A DNA stretch of 64,000 bases, from positions 186,001-250,000 of the forward strand of contig NZ_JBDPLH010000005.1 in NCBI RefSeq assembly GCF_040187885.1, written 5' to 3'. The number at the start of each line of letters is the position of its first letter. Within the stretch, counting starts at the first letter, position 1. Below the pieces are notes generated by a model. It worked only from the letters and a program-made list of their open reading frames with translations, was not told the origin of the DNA and did no database searches. The stretch comes from Roseateles_E cavernae. GTDB lineage: Bacteria; Pseudomonadota; Gammaproteobacteria; Burkholderiales; Burkholderiaceae_C. The position numbers and the translations under genes are program-made. Of the stretch, positions 44,172 through 55,155 are shown piece by piece.

Positions 44172-45101
44172 TCAGAGGGCGTTGATCAGCTCGGGCACGG
44201 CGGTGAACAGATCGGCTTCCAGGCCGTAGTCGGCCACCGAGAAGATCGGCGCTTCCGGATCCTTGTTGATCGCGACGATCACCTTGGAGTCCTTCATGCC
44301 GGCCAGGTGCTGGATCGCGCCGGAGATGCCGGCGGCGATATAGAGCTGGGGCGCCACGATCTTGCCGGTCTGGCCGACCTGCCAGTCATTGGGCGCGTAG
44401 CCGGCATCCACGGCGGCGCGCGAGGCGCCCAGCGCTGCGCCGAGCTTGTCGGCCAGCGGGGTCAGCACTTCGTTGAACTTGTCGCTGCTGCCCAGGGCGC
44501 GGCCACCGGAGACGATGATCTTGGCGGCGGTCAGCTCGGGGCGGTCGCTCTTGGTCACTTCACGGCCGGCGAAGCTGCTCTTGCCGGAATCGGCGGGGGC
44601 GGCCAGCGTTTCGACGGCGGCCGAACCGCCCGCGGCGGCGGCGTCAAAGCCGGTCGTGCGCACGGTCAGCACCTTGGTGGCGTCGCTCGACTGCACGGTG
44701 GCGATCGCGTTGCCGGCGTAGATCGGGCGCTCGAAGGTGTCGGCGCTGATGACCTTGGTGACATCGCTCAGCTGGGCCACGTCCAGCAGGGCCGCGACGC
44801 GCGGCGCGACGTTCTTGCCCGAGGCGGTGGCCGGGAACAGGATGTGGCTGTAGCCACCGGCGATGGCGACCACTTGCGCGGCCAGGTTCTCGGCCAGGCC
44901 ATCGGCCAGCTGGGCAGCGTCGGCGTGCAGCACCTTGCTGACGCCGGCGATCTGCGCGGCGGCAGCGGCAGCGGCGGCGGCATTGGAGCCGGCCACCAGC
45001 ACATGGACATCACCACCGCAGGCGGCGGCAGCGGTGACGGTGTTCAGCGTCGCGCCCTTGATGGAGGCGTTGTCGTGTTCAGCAATTACCAGAGCAGTCA
45101 T
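44172..45101 (-). CDS. etfA: Electron transfer flavoprotein alpha subunit
   Basis: FAD-binding subunit of ETF, carrying electrons from acyl-CoA dehydrogenases to ETF-ubiquinone oxidoreductase. The 309 residues include the N-terminal ETF domain (IAEHDNASIKGATLNTV) and the C-terminal FAD domain with IIVSGGRALGSSDKFNEVLTPLADKLGAALGASRAAVDAGY and GAIQHLAGMKDSKVIVAINKDPEAPIF, the family signature. It starts 1 base after the etfB stop. Confidence 0.97.
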   Translation of the reverse strand: MTALVIAEHDNASIKGATLNTVTAAAACGGDVHVLVAGSNAAAAAAAAAQIAGVSKVLHADAAQLADGLAENLAAQVVAIAGGYSHILFPATASGKNVAPRVAALLDVAQLSDVTKVISADTFERPIYAGNAIATVQSSDATKVLTVRTTGFDAAAAGGSAAVETLAAPADSGKSSFAGREVTKSDRPELTAAKIIVSGGRALGSSDKFNEVLTPLADKLGAALGASRAAVDAGYAPNDWQVGQTGKIVAPQLYIAAGISGAIQHLAGMKDSKVIVAINKDPEAPIFSVADYGLEADLFTAVPELINAL

Positions 45102-45102
45102 C

Positions 45103-45852
45103 TCAGATCACCTTCGCTTCATTCTTCAACTTGTTCACCAGCGTGGCCACATCCGGCACCTTGATGCCGGCGCTGCGCTTGGGCGGCTCCTCGACCTTGA
45201 GAGTCTTGATGCGCGGCGCCACGTCCACGCCCAGATCGGCCGGCTTGACCATGTCGAGCTGCTTCTTCTTGGCCTTCATGATGTTGGGCAGGGTCACGTA
45301 GCGCGGCTCGTTCAGGCGCAGATCGGTCGTGATCACCGCCGGCAGGTTCAGCTTGACGGTTTCCAGGCCGCCGTCGACCTCGCGGGTCACGGAGACCTTG
45401 CCGTCGGCGACTTCGACCTTGGAGGCGAAGGTGCCCTGCGGCAGGCCAGCCAGCGCGGCCAGCATCTGGCCGGTCTGGTTGCAATCGTCGTCGATGGCCT
45501 GCTTGCCGAGGATCACCAGCTGCGGCTGTTCCTTGTCGACCAGGGCCTTGAGGATCTTGGCCACGGCCAGCGGCTGCAACTCGGCGTCGGTCTCGACCAG
45601 GATGGCGCGGTCGGCGCCGATGGCCATCGCGGTGCGCAGGGTTTCCTGGCACTGGGTCACGCCGCAGGAGACGGCGATCACCTCGGTAACCACGCCTTTT
45701 TCCTTCAGGCGCACGGCCTCTTCGACGGCAATCTCGTCAAAGGGGTTCATGGACATCTTCACATTGGCGATGTCCACACCGGTGCCGTCGCTCTTGACGC
45801 GCACCTTGACGTTGTAATCGACCACTCGTTTGACAGGAACCAAGACCTTCAT
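45103..45852 (-). CDS. etfB: Electron transfer flavoprotein beta subunit
   Basis: AMP-binding partner of EtfA. The 249 residues start MKVLVPVKRVVDYNVKVRV, with NPFDEIAVEEAVRLKEKG near 37-54 and the signature DLRLNEPRYVTLPNIMKAKKKQL near 183-205. It is the first gene of the etfB-etfA-acyl-CoA dehydrogenase-nitronate monooxygenase series. A -10-like TAGAAT (45892-45897, minus strand) and a palindrome lie upstream. Confidence 0.97.
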   Translation of the reverse strand: MKVLVPVKRVVDYNVKVRVKSDGTGVDIANVKMSMNPFDEIAVEEAVRLKEKGVVTEVIAVSCGVTQCQETLRTAMAIGADRAILVETDAELQPLAVAKILKALVDKEQPQLVILGKQAIDDDCNQTGQMLAALAGLPQGTFASKVEVADGKVSVTREVDGGLETVKLNLPAVITTDLRLNEPRYVTLPNIMKAKKKQLDMVKPADLGVDVAPRIKTLKVEEPPKRSAGIKVPDVATLVNKLKNEAKVI

Positions 45853-45870
45853 CGAAGTACTCCAAGGCTA

Positions 45871-45888
45871 ATTGACGTTAACGTTAAT
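45871..45888. promoter_or_regulatory. Operator-like palindrome upstream of etfB
   Basis: ATTGACGTTAACGTTAAT: a perfect ACGTTAACGT core (45875-45884) with arms that match at all but one position. It starts 19 bases upstream of the etfB ATG and sits just downstream of a TAGAAT -10-like hexamer (minus strand 45892-45897), so it would cover the start point. From memory it resembles sites of MerR-type LiuR regulators of fatty and branched-chain acid catabolism; that link is inference. Confidence 0.6.
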
Positions 45889-46018
45889 CGGATTCTACGG
45901 GCCAGCCCCGGCAACGCTGAGTCATCCAGGCGTCAAATGTCCGAAAAAATAGCACGACCGTTCTATTCTAGCGACGTCTTGGGCGCGAGGGGTCCGACAA
46001 ACTAGACTGCGCAACCTG

Positions 46019-46813
46019 ATGACAAGCACCTCCAGCCTCACTTCCCCCTGCCTGGGCGTTTTCGATTCCGGCGTCGGCGGCCTGACCGTGCTGCGCGAAT
46101 TGCGCGAGGCCCTGCCGGGCGCGCCGCTGCACTATCTGGCCGATACCGCTTATGCACCCTATGGCGAGAAAAGCAGCGACTTCATCGCCGCCCGCAGCCT
46201 GGTGATCGGCGAGTACCTGCTGAACCGAGGCGCGGTGATGCTGGTCGTCGCCTGCAATACGGCCACCGCCCACGCGGTCAACGCCTTGCGCGAGCGCTGG
46301 CCCGAGCTGCCCATCATCGGCATCGAACCCGGCATCAAGCCGGCCGTGGCGGCCAGCCGCAATGGCCGCATCGGCGTGCTGGCCACACCCGCCACCATCA
46401 CCAGTGCGCGCTACCAAACCTTGATTGAGGCCCATGCCCGAGGCGTCCAAGTCTTCAGCCAGCCTTGCCCCGGACTGGCCGACCTGATCGAGACCGGTGA
46501 ATTGGGCAGTCCGGCCCTGCGGGACCTGATCGAGCGCTGCTGCGCACCGCTGCGCGAGGCCGGTGTCGACACCGTGCTGATGGGCTGCACCCACTACCCG
46601 CTGGTCCAGCCCCTGTTCCAGCAAGCACTGGGCCCAGAGGTCCAGTTGCTGAAGATCGAGGCGGCCGTTGCCAAGCAGGCCCAGCGCTATTGGGCCGGTG
46701 ATGGCCAACCGAGCCTGATCCTGGAAAGCACCGGCGACCCCGCCGTACTCAAGCGCCTAGCCTGTAGCGCGCTGGGCGGGACCGCGCCATCAACGCGCCA
46801 GGTCCATATCTAG
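46019..46813 (+). CDS. murI: Glutamate racemase
   Basis: Makes D-glutamate for peptidoglycan. The 264 residues include FDSGVGGLTVLREL near 14-27, the first catalytic cysteine in VVACNTATAHAV near 75-86, and the second in MGCTHYPLVQPL near 186-197, all at family positions. It converges with the downstream transporter; their TAG stop codons overlap on one CTAG tetramer. Confidence 0.96.
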   Translation: MTSTSSLTSPCLGVFDSGVGGLTVLRELREALPGAPLHYLADTAYAPYGEKSSDFIAARSLVIGEYLLNRGAVMLVVACNTATAHAVNALRERWPELPIIGIEPGIKPAVAASRNGRIGVLATPATITSARYQTLIEAHARGVQVFSQPCPGLADLIETGELGSPALRDLIERCCAPLREAGVDTVLMGCTHYPLVQPLFQQALGPEVQLLKIEAAVAKQAQRYWAGDGQPSLILESTGDPAVLKRLACSALGGTAPSTRQVHI

Positions 46814-48090
46814 GCGCGCGCGGCCGCCGTGCCGCGCTGCACATTGACACCGGCCAACACCCACCAGCCCAGCAGGAAGAAGACGCCGGTGCTGAGGATG
46901 GCCAGGCGGTGATTGCCGGCCGTCAACCAGGTCACCAGGCCATAAGTCAGCGGCCCGACGACGGCCGCCAGCCGGGTCGCAAAAGCCCACAGGCCGAAGA
47001 ACTCGGCCAGGCTGGCCGGCGGCGCCAGCGCACCGACCATCGCTCGGCCGCAGGACTGGCTCGAGCCCATGCACAGGCCCGCCAACACGGCAGCCACCCA
47101 GAACAACGCCGGACCTTGGGCGACAAAGGCCAGCAGGATCATCGCCACCCAGCCCAGCAGGGTGAACTTCAAGGCCCGGCTGTGGCCGACACGATCCTCG
47201 AAATAGCCGAAAACAAAGGCCCCGACCGCCGACGCGATATTGACCAGGAACACCAAAGCCATGGTCTCGGCCTGCTTGAAGCCCAGGGTCTGCTCGGCAT
47301 AGACCGCTGCCAAGGCGATCACCACGGCAATGCCCGCCTGATAGCTGACACCACAGGCCAGAAAGCGCATGAAATCGGGGTAGCGACGCGCCCGCTGCCA
47401 GGATGCCTTCAGGCGACTCAGCGCCGATTGCGTCGCTGACTGCTGCGGCTGGGCCCGTTCGCGCAGCAGCAGAAAGGTCGGCAGCGCGGCCAGCGCGTAG
47501 ACACCGGCCGTGATGTACATGGTCACCGGCACGAACTCGCTGGCGCTCAGCCCCGCCGCCTGCGCATGCAGCACATAGGCCAGGCTCAGGCCCAGCGCGA
47601 GCATGCCGCCGAAGTAGCCGAAGGCCCAACCCCAGCCGGACACCCGCCCCAGCGAATCGCGCCGCGCCAGTTCGGGCAGGAAGGCGCCGATCAAAGCCTC
47701 GCCGCAGGCATAGCAGGTATTGGAGACGACGACCGCCAGCGCGGCCCAGGCCAGCTGCCCTTGGCCGGCCAAGCCCAGCCCTATCGTCGAGATGACGCAG
47801 CCGGCCGTCATCAGCATCAGCAGCCGCTTCTTGGCCGCGCGCGCATCGGCATATGCCCCCAACGCCGGCATGATCAGCATCACCAGAAAGCTGGACAGCG
47901 CGATCAGCGCGGTCCACAGCAGGGTAGCCGAAGCGCTGGACTGCGCGATGACGCCGACGAAGTAGGCGTTGTAGACGGCCGTCAGCACCACCGTGGTGTA
48001 GCCCGAGTTGGCGAAGTCATACATCGACCAGCCGAACACCTCACGTTTCTTGACGCCCGGATTCAGCAACTCTTGCGCAAACAGTCCCAC
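46810..48090 (-). CDS. UMF1-family MFS transporter
   Basis: A 12-helix major facilitator, relative of the UMF1/Atg22-like group, of 426 residues from the GTG at 48088-48090. That start has GAGGGG five bases upstream; an ATG at 48129 is in frame but overlaps the CCA end of tRNA-Leu(UAA). The N-terminal KKREVFGWSMYDFANSGYTTVV is the family signature, followed by YADARAAKKRLLML (loop 2-3 motif). Hydrophobic segments recur to the C-terminus. The substrate is unknown. It probably shares a transcript with the upstream tRNA. Confidence 0.88.
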   Translation of the reverse strand: MGLFAQELLNPGVKKREVFGWSMYDFANSGYTTVVLTAVYNAYFVGVIAQSSASATLLWTALIALSSFLVMLIMPALGAYADARAAKKRLLMLMTAGCVISTIGLGLAGQGQLAWAALAVVVSNTCYACGEALIGAFLPELARRDSLGRVSGWGWAFGYFGGMLALGLSLAYVLHAQAAGLSASEFVPVTMYITAGVYALAALPTFLLLRERAQPQQSATQSALSRLKASWQRARRYPDFMRFLACGVSYQAGIAVVIALAAVYAEQTLGFKQAETMALVFLVNIASAVGAFVFGYFEDRVGHSRALKFTLLGWVAMILLAFVAQGPALFWVAAVLAGLCMGSSQSCGRAMVGALAPPASLAEFFGLWAFATRLAAVVGPLTYGLVTWLTAGNHRLAILSTGVFFLLGWWVLAGVNVQRGTAAARA

Positions 48091-48128
48091 AGCCACCCCT
48101 CGTTGGTCTTTATGGCCCTCGAAGGGCA

Positions 48129-48215
48129 TGGTGCCCAGGACGGGAATCGAACCCGTACGACCGCAAGGTCGGCGGATTTTAAGTCCGCTGCGTCTACCAA
48201 TTTCACCACCCGGGC
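48129..48215 (-). tRNA. tRNA-Leu (UAA anticodon)
   Basis: An 87-base class II tRNA with acceptor arms GCCCGGG/CCTGGGC (one G-T pair) and encoded CCA. The anticodon stem GCGGA/TCCGC encloses CTTAAAA, anticodon TAA. The long variable arm GACCTTGCGGTC and T arm GGGTTCGATTCCC follow. Its CCA abuts the MFS gene's 5' region. Confidence 0.96.
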
Positions 48216-48247
48216 GTGGGCTGCATTATCACTGCGGCACAAATGAG

Positions 48248-48273
48248 AAAGGGAAGCCATCAGGCTTCCCTTT
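48248..48273. terminator. Hairpin between tRNA-Gly and tRNA-Leu(UAA)
   Basis: AAAGGGAAGCC and GGCTTCCCTTT form an 11-bp perfect stem with loop ATCA. Both flanks are T/A-rich. It probably ends or attenuates the tRNA-Cys-Gly-Gly-Gly transcript. Confidence 0.7.
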
Positions 48274-48279
48274 TCATTT

Positions 48280-48355
48280 TGGAGCGGGTAACGAGGCTCG
48301 AACTCGTGACCTCGACCTTGGCAAGGTCGCGCTCTACCACCTGAGCTACACCCGC
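48280..48355 (-). tRNA. tRNA-Gly (GCC anticodon), copy 1
   Basis: A 76-base tRNA, GCGGGTG acceptor, anticodon stem-loop CGACC TTGCCAA GGTCG, encoded CCA. It differs from the other copies in the D arm (CTCAGGTGGTAGAG rather than CTCAGTTGGTAGAG). Confidence 0.97.
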
Positions 48356-48413
48356 ATTTCAGTTGCCGCATTTTATCCGGCCTGGGGGCCGAACCCGGCG
48401 CGAACCGGTATTC

Positions 48414-48489
48414 TGGAGCGGGTAACGAGGCTCGAACTCGTGACCTCGACCTTGGCAAGGTCGCGCTCTACCAACTGAGCTACACCCGC
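48414..48489 (-). tRNA. tRNA-Gly (GCC anticodon), copy 2
   Basis: Second 76-base copy, anticodon GCC, encoded CCA, D arm CTCAGTTGGTAGAG. Identical to copy 3 by inspection. Confidence 0.97.
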
Positions 48490-48547
48490 ATTTCATTTGC
48501 CGCATTTTATCCGGCCTGGTGGCCGAACCCGGCGCGAACCGGTTTTC

Positions 48548-48623
48548 TGGAGCGGGTAACGAGGCTCGAACTCGTGACCTCGACCTTGGCAAGGTCGCGC
48601 TCTACCAACTGAGCTACACCCGC
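48548..48623 (-). tRNA. tRNA-Gly (GCC anticodon), copy 3
   Basis: Third 76-base copy, anticodon GCC, encoded CCA, first transcribed of the tandem trio. It follows tRNA-Cys by 10 bases. Confidence 0.97.
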
Positions 48624-48633
48624 ATTGAATTCT

Positions 48634-48707
48634 TGGAGGCGCGGTCCGGAGTCGAACCGGACTAACCGGATTTGCAATCCGGGGCATAACCGCTTTGCTA
48701 CCGCGCC
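48634..48707 (-). tRNA. tRNA-Cys (GCA anticodon)
   Basis: A 74-base tRNA with GGCGCGG/CCGCGCC acceptor, anticodon stem-loop CCGGA TTGCAAA TCCGG with anticodon GCA, T arm CCGGTTCGACTCCGG, encoded CCA. It lies upstream of the Gly trio on the minus strand. Confidence 0.96.
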
Positions 48708-48730
48708 TTAGAAATCAGATTTTCTTACCG

Positions 48731-48786
48731 CCATCACTGCTTTTGGTGAAGCACTGATGGAAATGGGAAGCCGGGGCTTCCCATTT
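48731..48786 (-). terminator. Two adjacent hairpins between tRNA-Gly copy 4 and tRNA-Cys
   Basis: AAATGGGAAGCC with GGCTTCCCATTT (48761-48786) is a 12-bp perfect stem. Immediately beside it CCATCACTGCTT and AAGCACTGATGG (48731-48760) pair with a single mismatch. On the minus strand they follow tRNA-Gly copy 4, so that tRNA is probably a separate transcript. Confidence 0.65.
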
Positions 48787-48793
48787 ATATGCC

Positions 48794-48869
48794 TGGAGCG
48801 GGTAACGAGGCTCGAACTCGTGACCTCGACCTTGGCAAGGTCGCGCTCTACCAACTGAGCTACACCCGC
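48794..48869 (-). tRNA. tRNA-Gly (GCC anticodon), copy 4
   Basis: A 76-base copy matching copies 2 and 3, but outside the 134-bp array, with different flanks. Anticodon GCC, encoded CCA. Confidence 0.97.
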
Positions 48870-48964
48870 ATTGTTTCAACACACTGCTCGCTGGATGTTT
48901 GAATTTCTTCAATCGTCCTGCGCCGTTTGCGCTGAAGCAGCTATTCTATACCGGATTTTAGAAC

Positions 48965-48992
48965 TCATGCAAGGCCTCGAGGCCTTGCATGA
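48965..48992. repeat. Perfect 28-bp palindrome downstream of lon
   Basis: TCATGCAAGGCCTC and GAGGCCTTGCATGA are exact complements, starting 9 bases after the lon stop. As RNA it folds into a 12-bp hairpin with a four-base loop and could be lon's 3' end, though no U-tract follows on the minus strand. Confidence 0.75.
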
Positions 48993-49000
48993 CTCAAATC

Positions 49001-51412
<2,412 letters not shown>

Positions 51413-51426
51413 GAAAACCTCTCTTT

Positions 51427-51475
51427 CTCAGGCCCATCTGCGGCCTGAGGGGGTAAATGCAAGACGCCGAAGGGG
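51427..51475 (-). promoter_or_regulatory. lon leader: shared CCCCTTCGGCG block and stem
   Basis: On the minus strand CCCCTTCGGCG (51465-51475) is followed after 15-16 bases by the stem CTCAGGCC/GGCCTGAG (51427-51434 with 51442-51449, 7-base loop) and then the AGAGAGG ribosome-binding site. The same order, with a TCAGGC/GCCTGA stem, occurs before clpX. A CCCCCTCA just ahead of the stem could be a sigma-32 -10, but no good -35 is seen. Confidence 0.5.
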
Positions 51476-51484
51476 AAGGATAGA

Positions 51485-52753
<1,269 letters not shown>

Positions 52754-52768
52754 GGATCTGCTTCAAAT

Positions 52769-52814
52769 TCAGGCGTGAGTGCCTGATGGGATGATAGTTC
52801 AAACGCCGAAGGGG
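52769..52814 (-). promoter_or_regulatory. clpX leader: shared CCCCTTCGGCG block and stem
   Basis: On the minus strand CCCCTTCGGCG (52804-52814) is followed after 17 bases by the stem TCAGGC/GCCTGA (52769-52786, loop ACTCAC), the same layout as before lon. Part of the block also lies in the terminator-like hairpin at 52811-52836. Confidence 0.5.
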
Positions 52815-52836
52815 CCCTTGCGTCGATAAGGGCCCC
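52811..52836 (-). terminator. Hairpin between clpP and clpX
   Basis: GGGGCCCTT and AAGGGCCCC form a 9-bp perfect stem with an 8-base loop, 32 bases after the clpP stop. On the minus strand it is followed by TTCGGCGTTT, a poor U-tract, so partial termination is likelier than full. Confidence 0.6.
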
Positions 52837-52867
52837 GATCCAGCACCAGTTGAGTCCGGCCCCGAGC

Positions 52868-53476
52868 TCAGGGGCGCTTTTCGAGCACCTGATCGATCAG
52901 GCCGTAGCTCTGCGCCTCGGGAGCGGACATGAAATAGTCGCGCTCGGTGTCCAGCTGGATCTTCTCCAGGCTTTGACCGGTGCGCTCGGCCAGGATGCGG
53001 TTGAGCTGCTCGCGGGTCTTCAGGATCTCGCGGGCATGGATCTCGATATCGGTGGCCTGACCCTGGGCGCCGCCCAGCGGCTGGTGGATCATGATCTTGG
53101 CATTGGGCAGCGACATGCGCTTGCCCTTGGCGCCGGCCGCCAGCAGGAAGGCGCCCATGCTGGCCGCCATGCCCATGCACAGGGTCGCCACCTGGGGCTT
53201 GATGAAATTCATCGTGTCGAAGATCGACATGCCGGCCGAGACGCTACCGCCGGGGGAGTTGATATAGAGGGAAATGTCCTTGTCCGGATTTTCGCTTTCC
53301 AGAAACAGCAGCTGGGCCACCACCAGATTGGCCACCGCGTCATTGACCGGGCCGACCAGGAAGACGATGCGCTCACGCAGCAGGCGGCTGTAGATGTCAT
53401 AGGCGCGCTCGCCGCGGCCCGATTGTTCGATGACGATGGGCACCATGCCCAGATTGCTTGTTTCCAGCGCGCTCAT
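52868..53476 (-). CDS. clpP: ATP-dependent Clp protease proteolytic subunit
   Basis: Tetradecameric serine peptidase working with ClpX. The 202 residues show the catalytic Ser in MGMAASMGAFLLAAGAKGKR near 104, the catalytic His in IMIHQPLGGAQGQATDIEIHARE near 129, and the Asp in ERDYFMSAPEAQ near 178. The oxyanion GGSVSAGMSIFD is near 75. It is preceded by a sigma-32-like promoter. Confidence 0.97.
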   Translation of the reverse strand: MSALETSNLGMVPIVIEQSGRGERAYDIYSRLLRERIVFLVGPVNDAVANLVVAQLLFLESENPDKDISLYINSPGGSVSAGMSIFDTMNFIKPQVATLCMGMAASMGAFLLAAGAKGKRMSLPNAKIMIHQPLGGAQGQATDIEIHAREILKTREQLNRILAERTGQSLEKIQLDTERDYFMSAPEAQSYGLIDQVLEKRP

Positions 53477-53503
53477 GAATTTCCTCGCAAGTGATGCTTT
53501 GTT

Positions 53504-53529
53504 ATTGGGGCTGATTATGTCGCTTCAAG
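53504..53529 (-). promoter_or_regulatory. Sigma-32-like heat-shock promoter of clpP
   Basis: On the minus strand CTTGAA (53524-53529), a 13-base spacer and CCCCAAT (53504-53510), against the known E. coli sigma-32 consensus CTTGAA-N13-15-CCCCATNT. It ends 27 bases before the clpP ATG and is downstream of the tig stop. Confidence 0.7.
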
Positions 53530-53602
53530 ACGGGAGGCCGCAGAAAGGGCAAAGGCGCCGGCCTTGCGGCGCGGCGCCCTTGCGCTCAGCTCAGACCAAC
53601 GC

Positions 53603-54916
53603 TCAGTTGGCGGTCGCCATCAGCTCGTCGAACGGCAGGGCCTTGTCGGTGACCTTGACCTTGGACAGCACAAAGTCCGTCACATTGTTCTCGATCACGA
53701 CGGCCTCGACCTCGGCCAGACGCTCGCGGTCGCTCAGGTACCAGCGCACCACCTCGGCCGGCTTCTCGTAGCTCTGCGCCAGCTCTTCAATATGGGCTTG
53801 CAGCTGCTCGGGCTTGGCCTGCAGGCTGTTGGCGCGCACCAGCTCGGCCACCACCAAGCCCAGGCGCACGCGGCGCTCGGCCTGGGGCTTGAACAGCTCC
53901 TCGGGGATCGGCGCCTTGTCGGCGTCCTTGATGCCGCGCTTCTTCAGATCCTCGCGGGCATTGGCGACCAGGCGCTCGGTCTCGCTGGCGATCAGCGCGT
54001 TCGGCACATCCAGCTCGGCAGAAGCCACCAGGGCGTCCATCACGGCGCCCTTGTTGCGGGCCAGCACGCGGAACTTGACCTCGCGCTCGAGGTTCTTCTT
54101 GATGTCAGCGCGCAGCGCCTCGACCGTGGCTTCCTTGATGCCCAGCGACTTGGCAAAGGCCTCGTTCACTTCGGGCAGATGCTGGGCCTCGATCTTCTTC
54201 AAGGTCACCAGGAAGTCAGCTTCCTTGCCGGCCACGTCCTTGCCGTGGTAGTCCTCAGGGAAGGCCAGCGGGAAGGTCTTGGACTCGCCCGACTTCATGC
54301 CACGCACGGCCTTCTCGAAGGCTTCCAGCATCTGGCCTTCGCCGATGATGAACTGGAAGGCCTCGGCCTTGCCGCCGGCGAAGGGCTCGCCGTCGATCTT
54401 GCCTTCGAAGTCGATCGTGACGCGGTCCTCGTCGCTGGCAGCCTCGGCGGCGGCGCGCTGAGCGAAGGTGCGACGCTGCTTGCGCAGGATCTCGACGGTC
54501 TTGTCGATCGCGGCATCGGTCACTTCGCTGCCGATGCGCTCGACTTCGGCGGCCGACAGGTCGCCGATCTTGACCTCGGGATAGACCTCGAAGGTGGCGT
54601 CAAACGCCATCTGGCCTTCGCCGGCCTCGTCCTTTTGGGCGATGCGGGGCATGCCGGCCACGCGCAGCTTGGCTTCGTTGGCGGCGCTGGAGAAGGCCTC
54701 GCCCAGCTTGTCGTTCATGACCTCGTACTGGACCGAGTAGCCATAACGCTGGGTGACCACGCTCATCGGCACCTTGCCGGGGCGGAAGCCGTCGGCCTTG
54801 ACCGTGCGGGCCAGCTTCTTCAAACGGGTTTCGACTTCGCTGTTGATGTCAGCGGCCGCCAGCGTGAGCGTGATGCGGCGTTCGAGCTTTTCGAGGGTTT
54901 CGACGGTGACAGCCAT
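53603..54916 (-). CDS. tig: Trigger factor
   Basis: Ribosome-bound chaperone with peptidyl-prolyl isomerase activity. The 437 residues show the ribosome-binding motif in FRPGKVPMSVV near 44-54 (GFRPGKxP), the FKBP-type domain from about 150 to 240 (DFEGKIDGEPFAGGKAEAFQFIIG), and a C-terminal helical substrate-binding region. It is the first protein gene of tig-clpP-clpX-lon and lies just after tRNA-Leu(UAG). Confidence 0.96.
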   Translation of the reverse strand: MAVTVETLEKLERRITLTLAAADINSEVETRLKKLARTVKADGFRPGKVPMSVVTQRYGYSVQYEVMNDKLGEAFSSAANEAKLRVAGMPRIAQKDEAGEGQMAFDATFEVYPEVKIGDLSAAEVERIGSEVTDAAIDKTVEILRKQRRTFAQRAAAEAASDEDRVTIDFEGKIDGEPFAGGKAEAFQFIIGEGQMLEAFEKAVRGMKSGESKTFPLAFPEDYHGKDVAGKEADFLVTLKKIEAQHLPEVNEAFAKSLGIKEATVEALRADIKKNLEREVKFRVLARNKGAVMDALVASAELDVPNALIASETERLVANAREDLKKRGIKDADKAPIPEELFKPQAERRVRLGLVVAELVRANSLQAKPEQLQAHIEELAQSYEKPAEVVRWYLSDRERLAEVEAVVIENNVTDFVLSKVKVTDKALPFDELMATAN

Positions 54917-54939
54917 AGTTGACTCAATACAAAGTTATC

Positions 54940-55026
54940 TGGTGCGCGGGGCCGGACTCGAACCGGCACGCCCGTGAAGGCGTCAGGACCTAAACCTGGT
55001 GCGTCTACCAATTTCGCCACCCGCGC
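54940..55026 (-). tRNA. tRNA-Leu (UAG anticodon)
   Basis: An 87-base class II tRNA with perfect GCGCGGG/CCCGCGC acceptor, D arm GGCGAAATTGGTAGACGC, anticodon stem CCAGG with loop TTTAGGT giving TAG, long variable arm, T arm CCGGTTCGAGTCCGG and encoded CCA. It lies 23 bases upstream of tig on the same strand. A TACAAT hexamer at 55106-55111 may be the -10 for both. Confidence 0.96.
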
Positions 55027-55155
55027 GAGTGGATCCAGGATTGTGTTGACGCCGAAGAAGATCCCCGGCGCCGCCTCAACCCTGTGGCAATTCGGCAAAC
55101 CGGAGATTGTAGCCTCTCGCCGGCATGAAAATTTGGCCCAGGTAAACCCGGACCG

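Larger units (their letters stand above)
48280..48623. repeat. Tandem 134-bp repeat carrying tRNA-Gly copies 1-3
   Basis: tRNA 3' ends lie at 48280, 48414 and 48548, exactly 134 bases apart. The spacers are nearly identical, both containing TTGCCGCATTTTATCCGGCC and GAACCCGGCGCGAACCGG with a few substitutions. The units therefore duplicated recently, tRNA and spacer together. Confidence 0.92.

Noticed and set aside
48280..48623. 134-bp repeats considered as an integron or mobile-element array
   Set aside because: Each unit is explained by a full tRNA-Gly gene plus spacer, with no integrase or recombination site in view.
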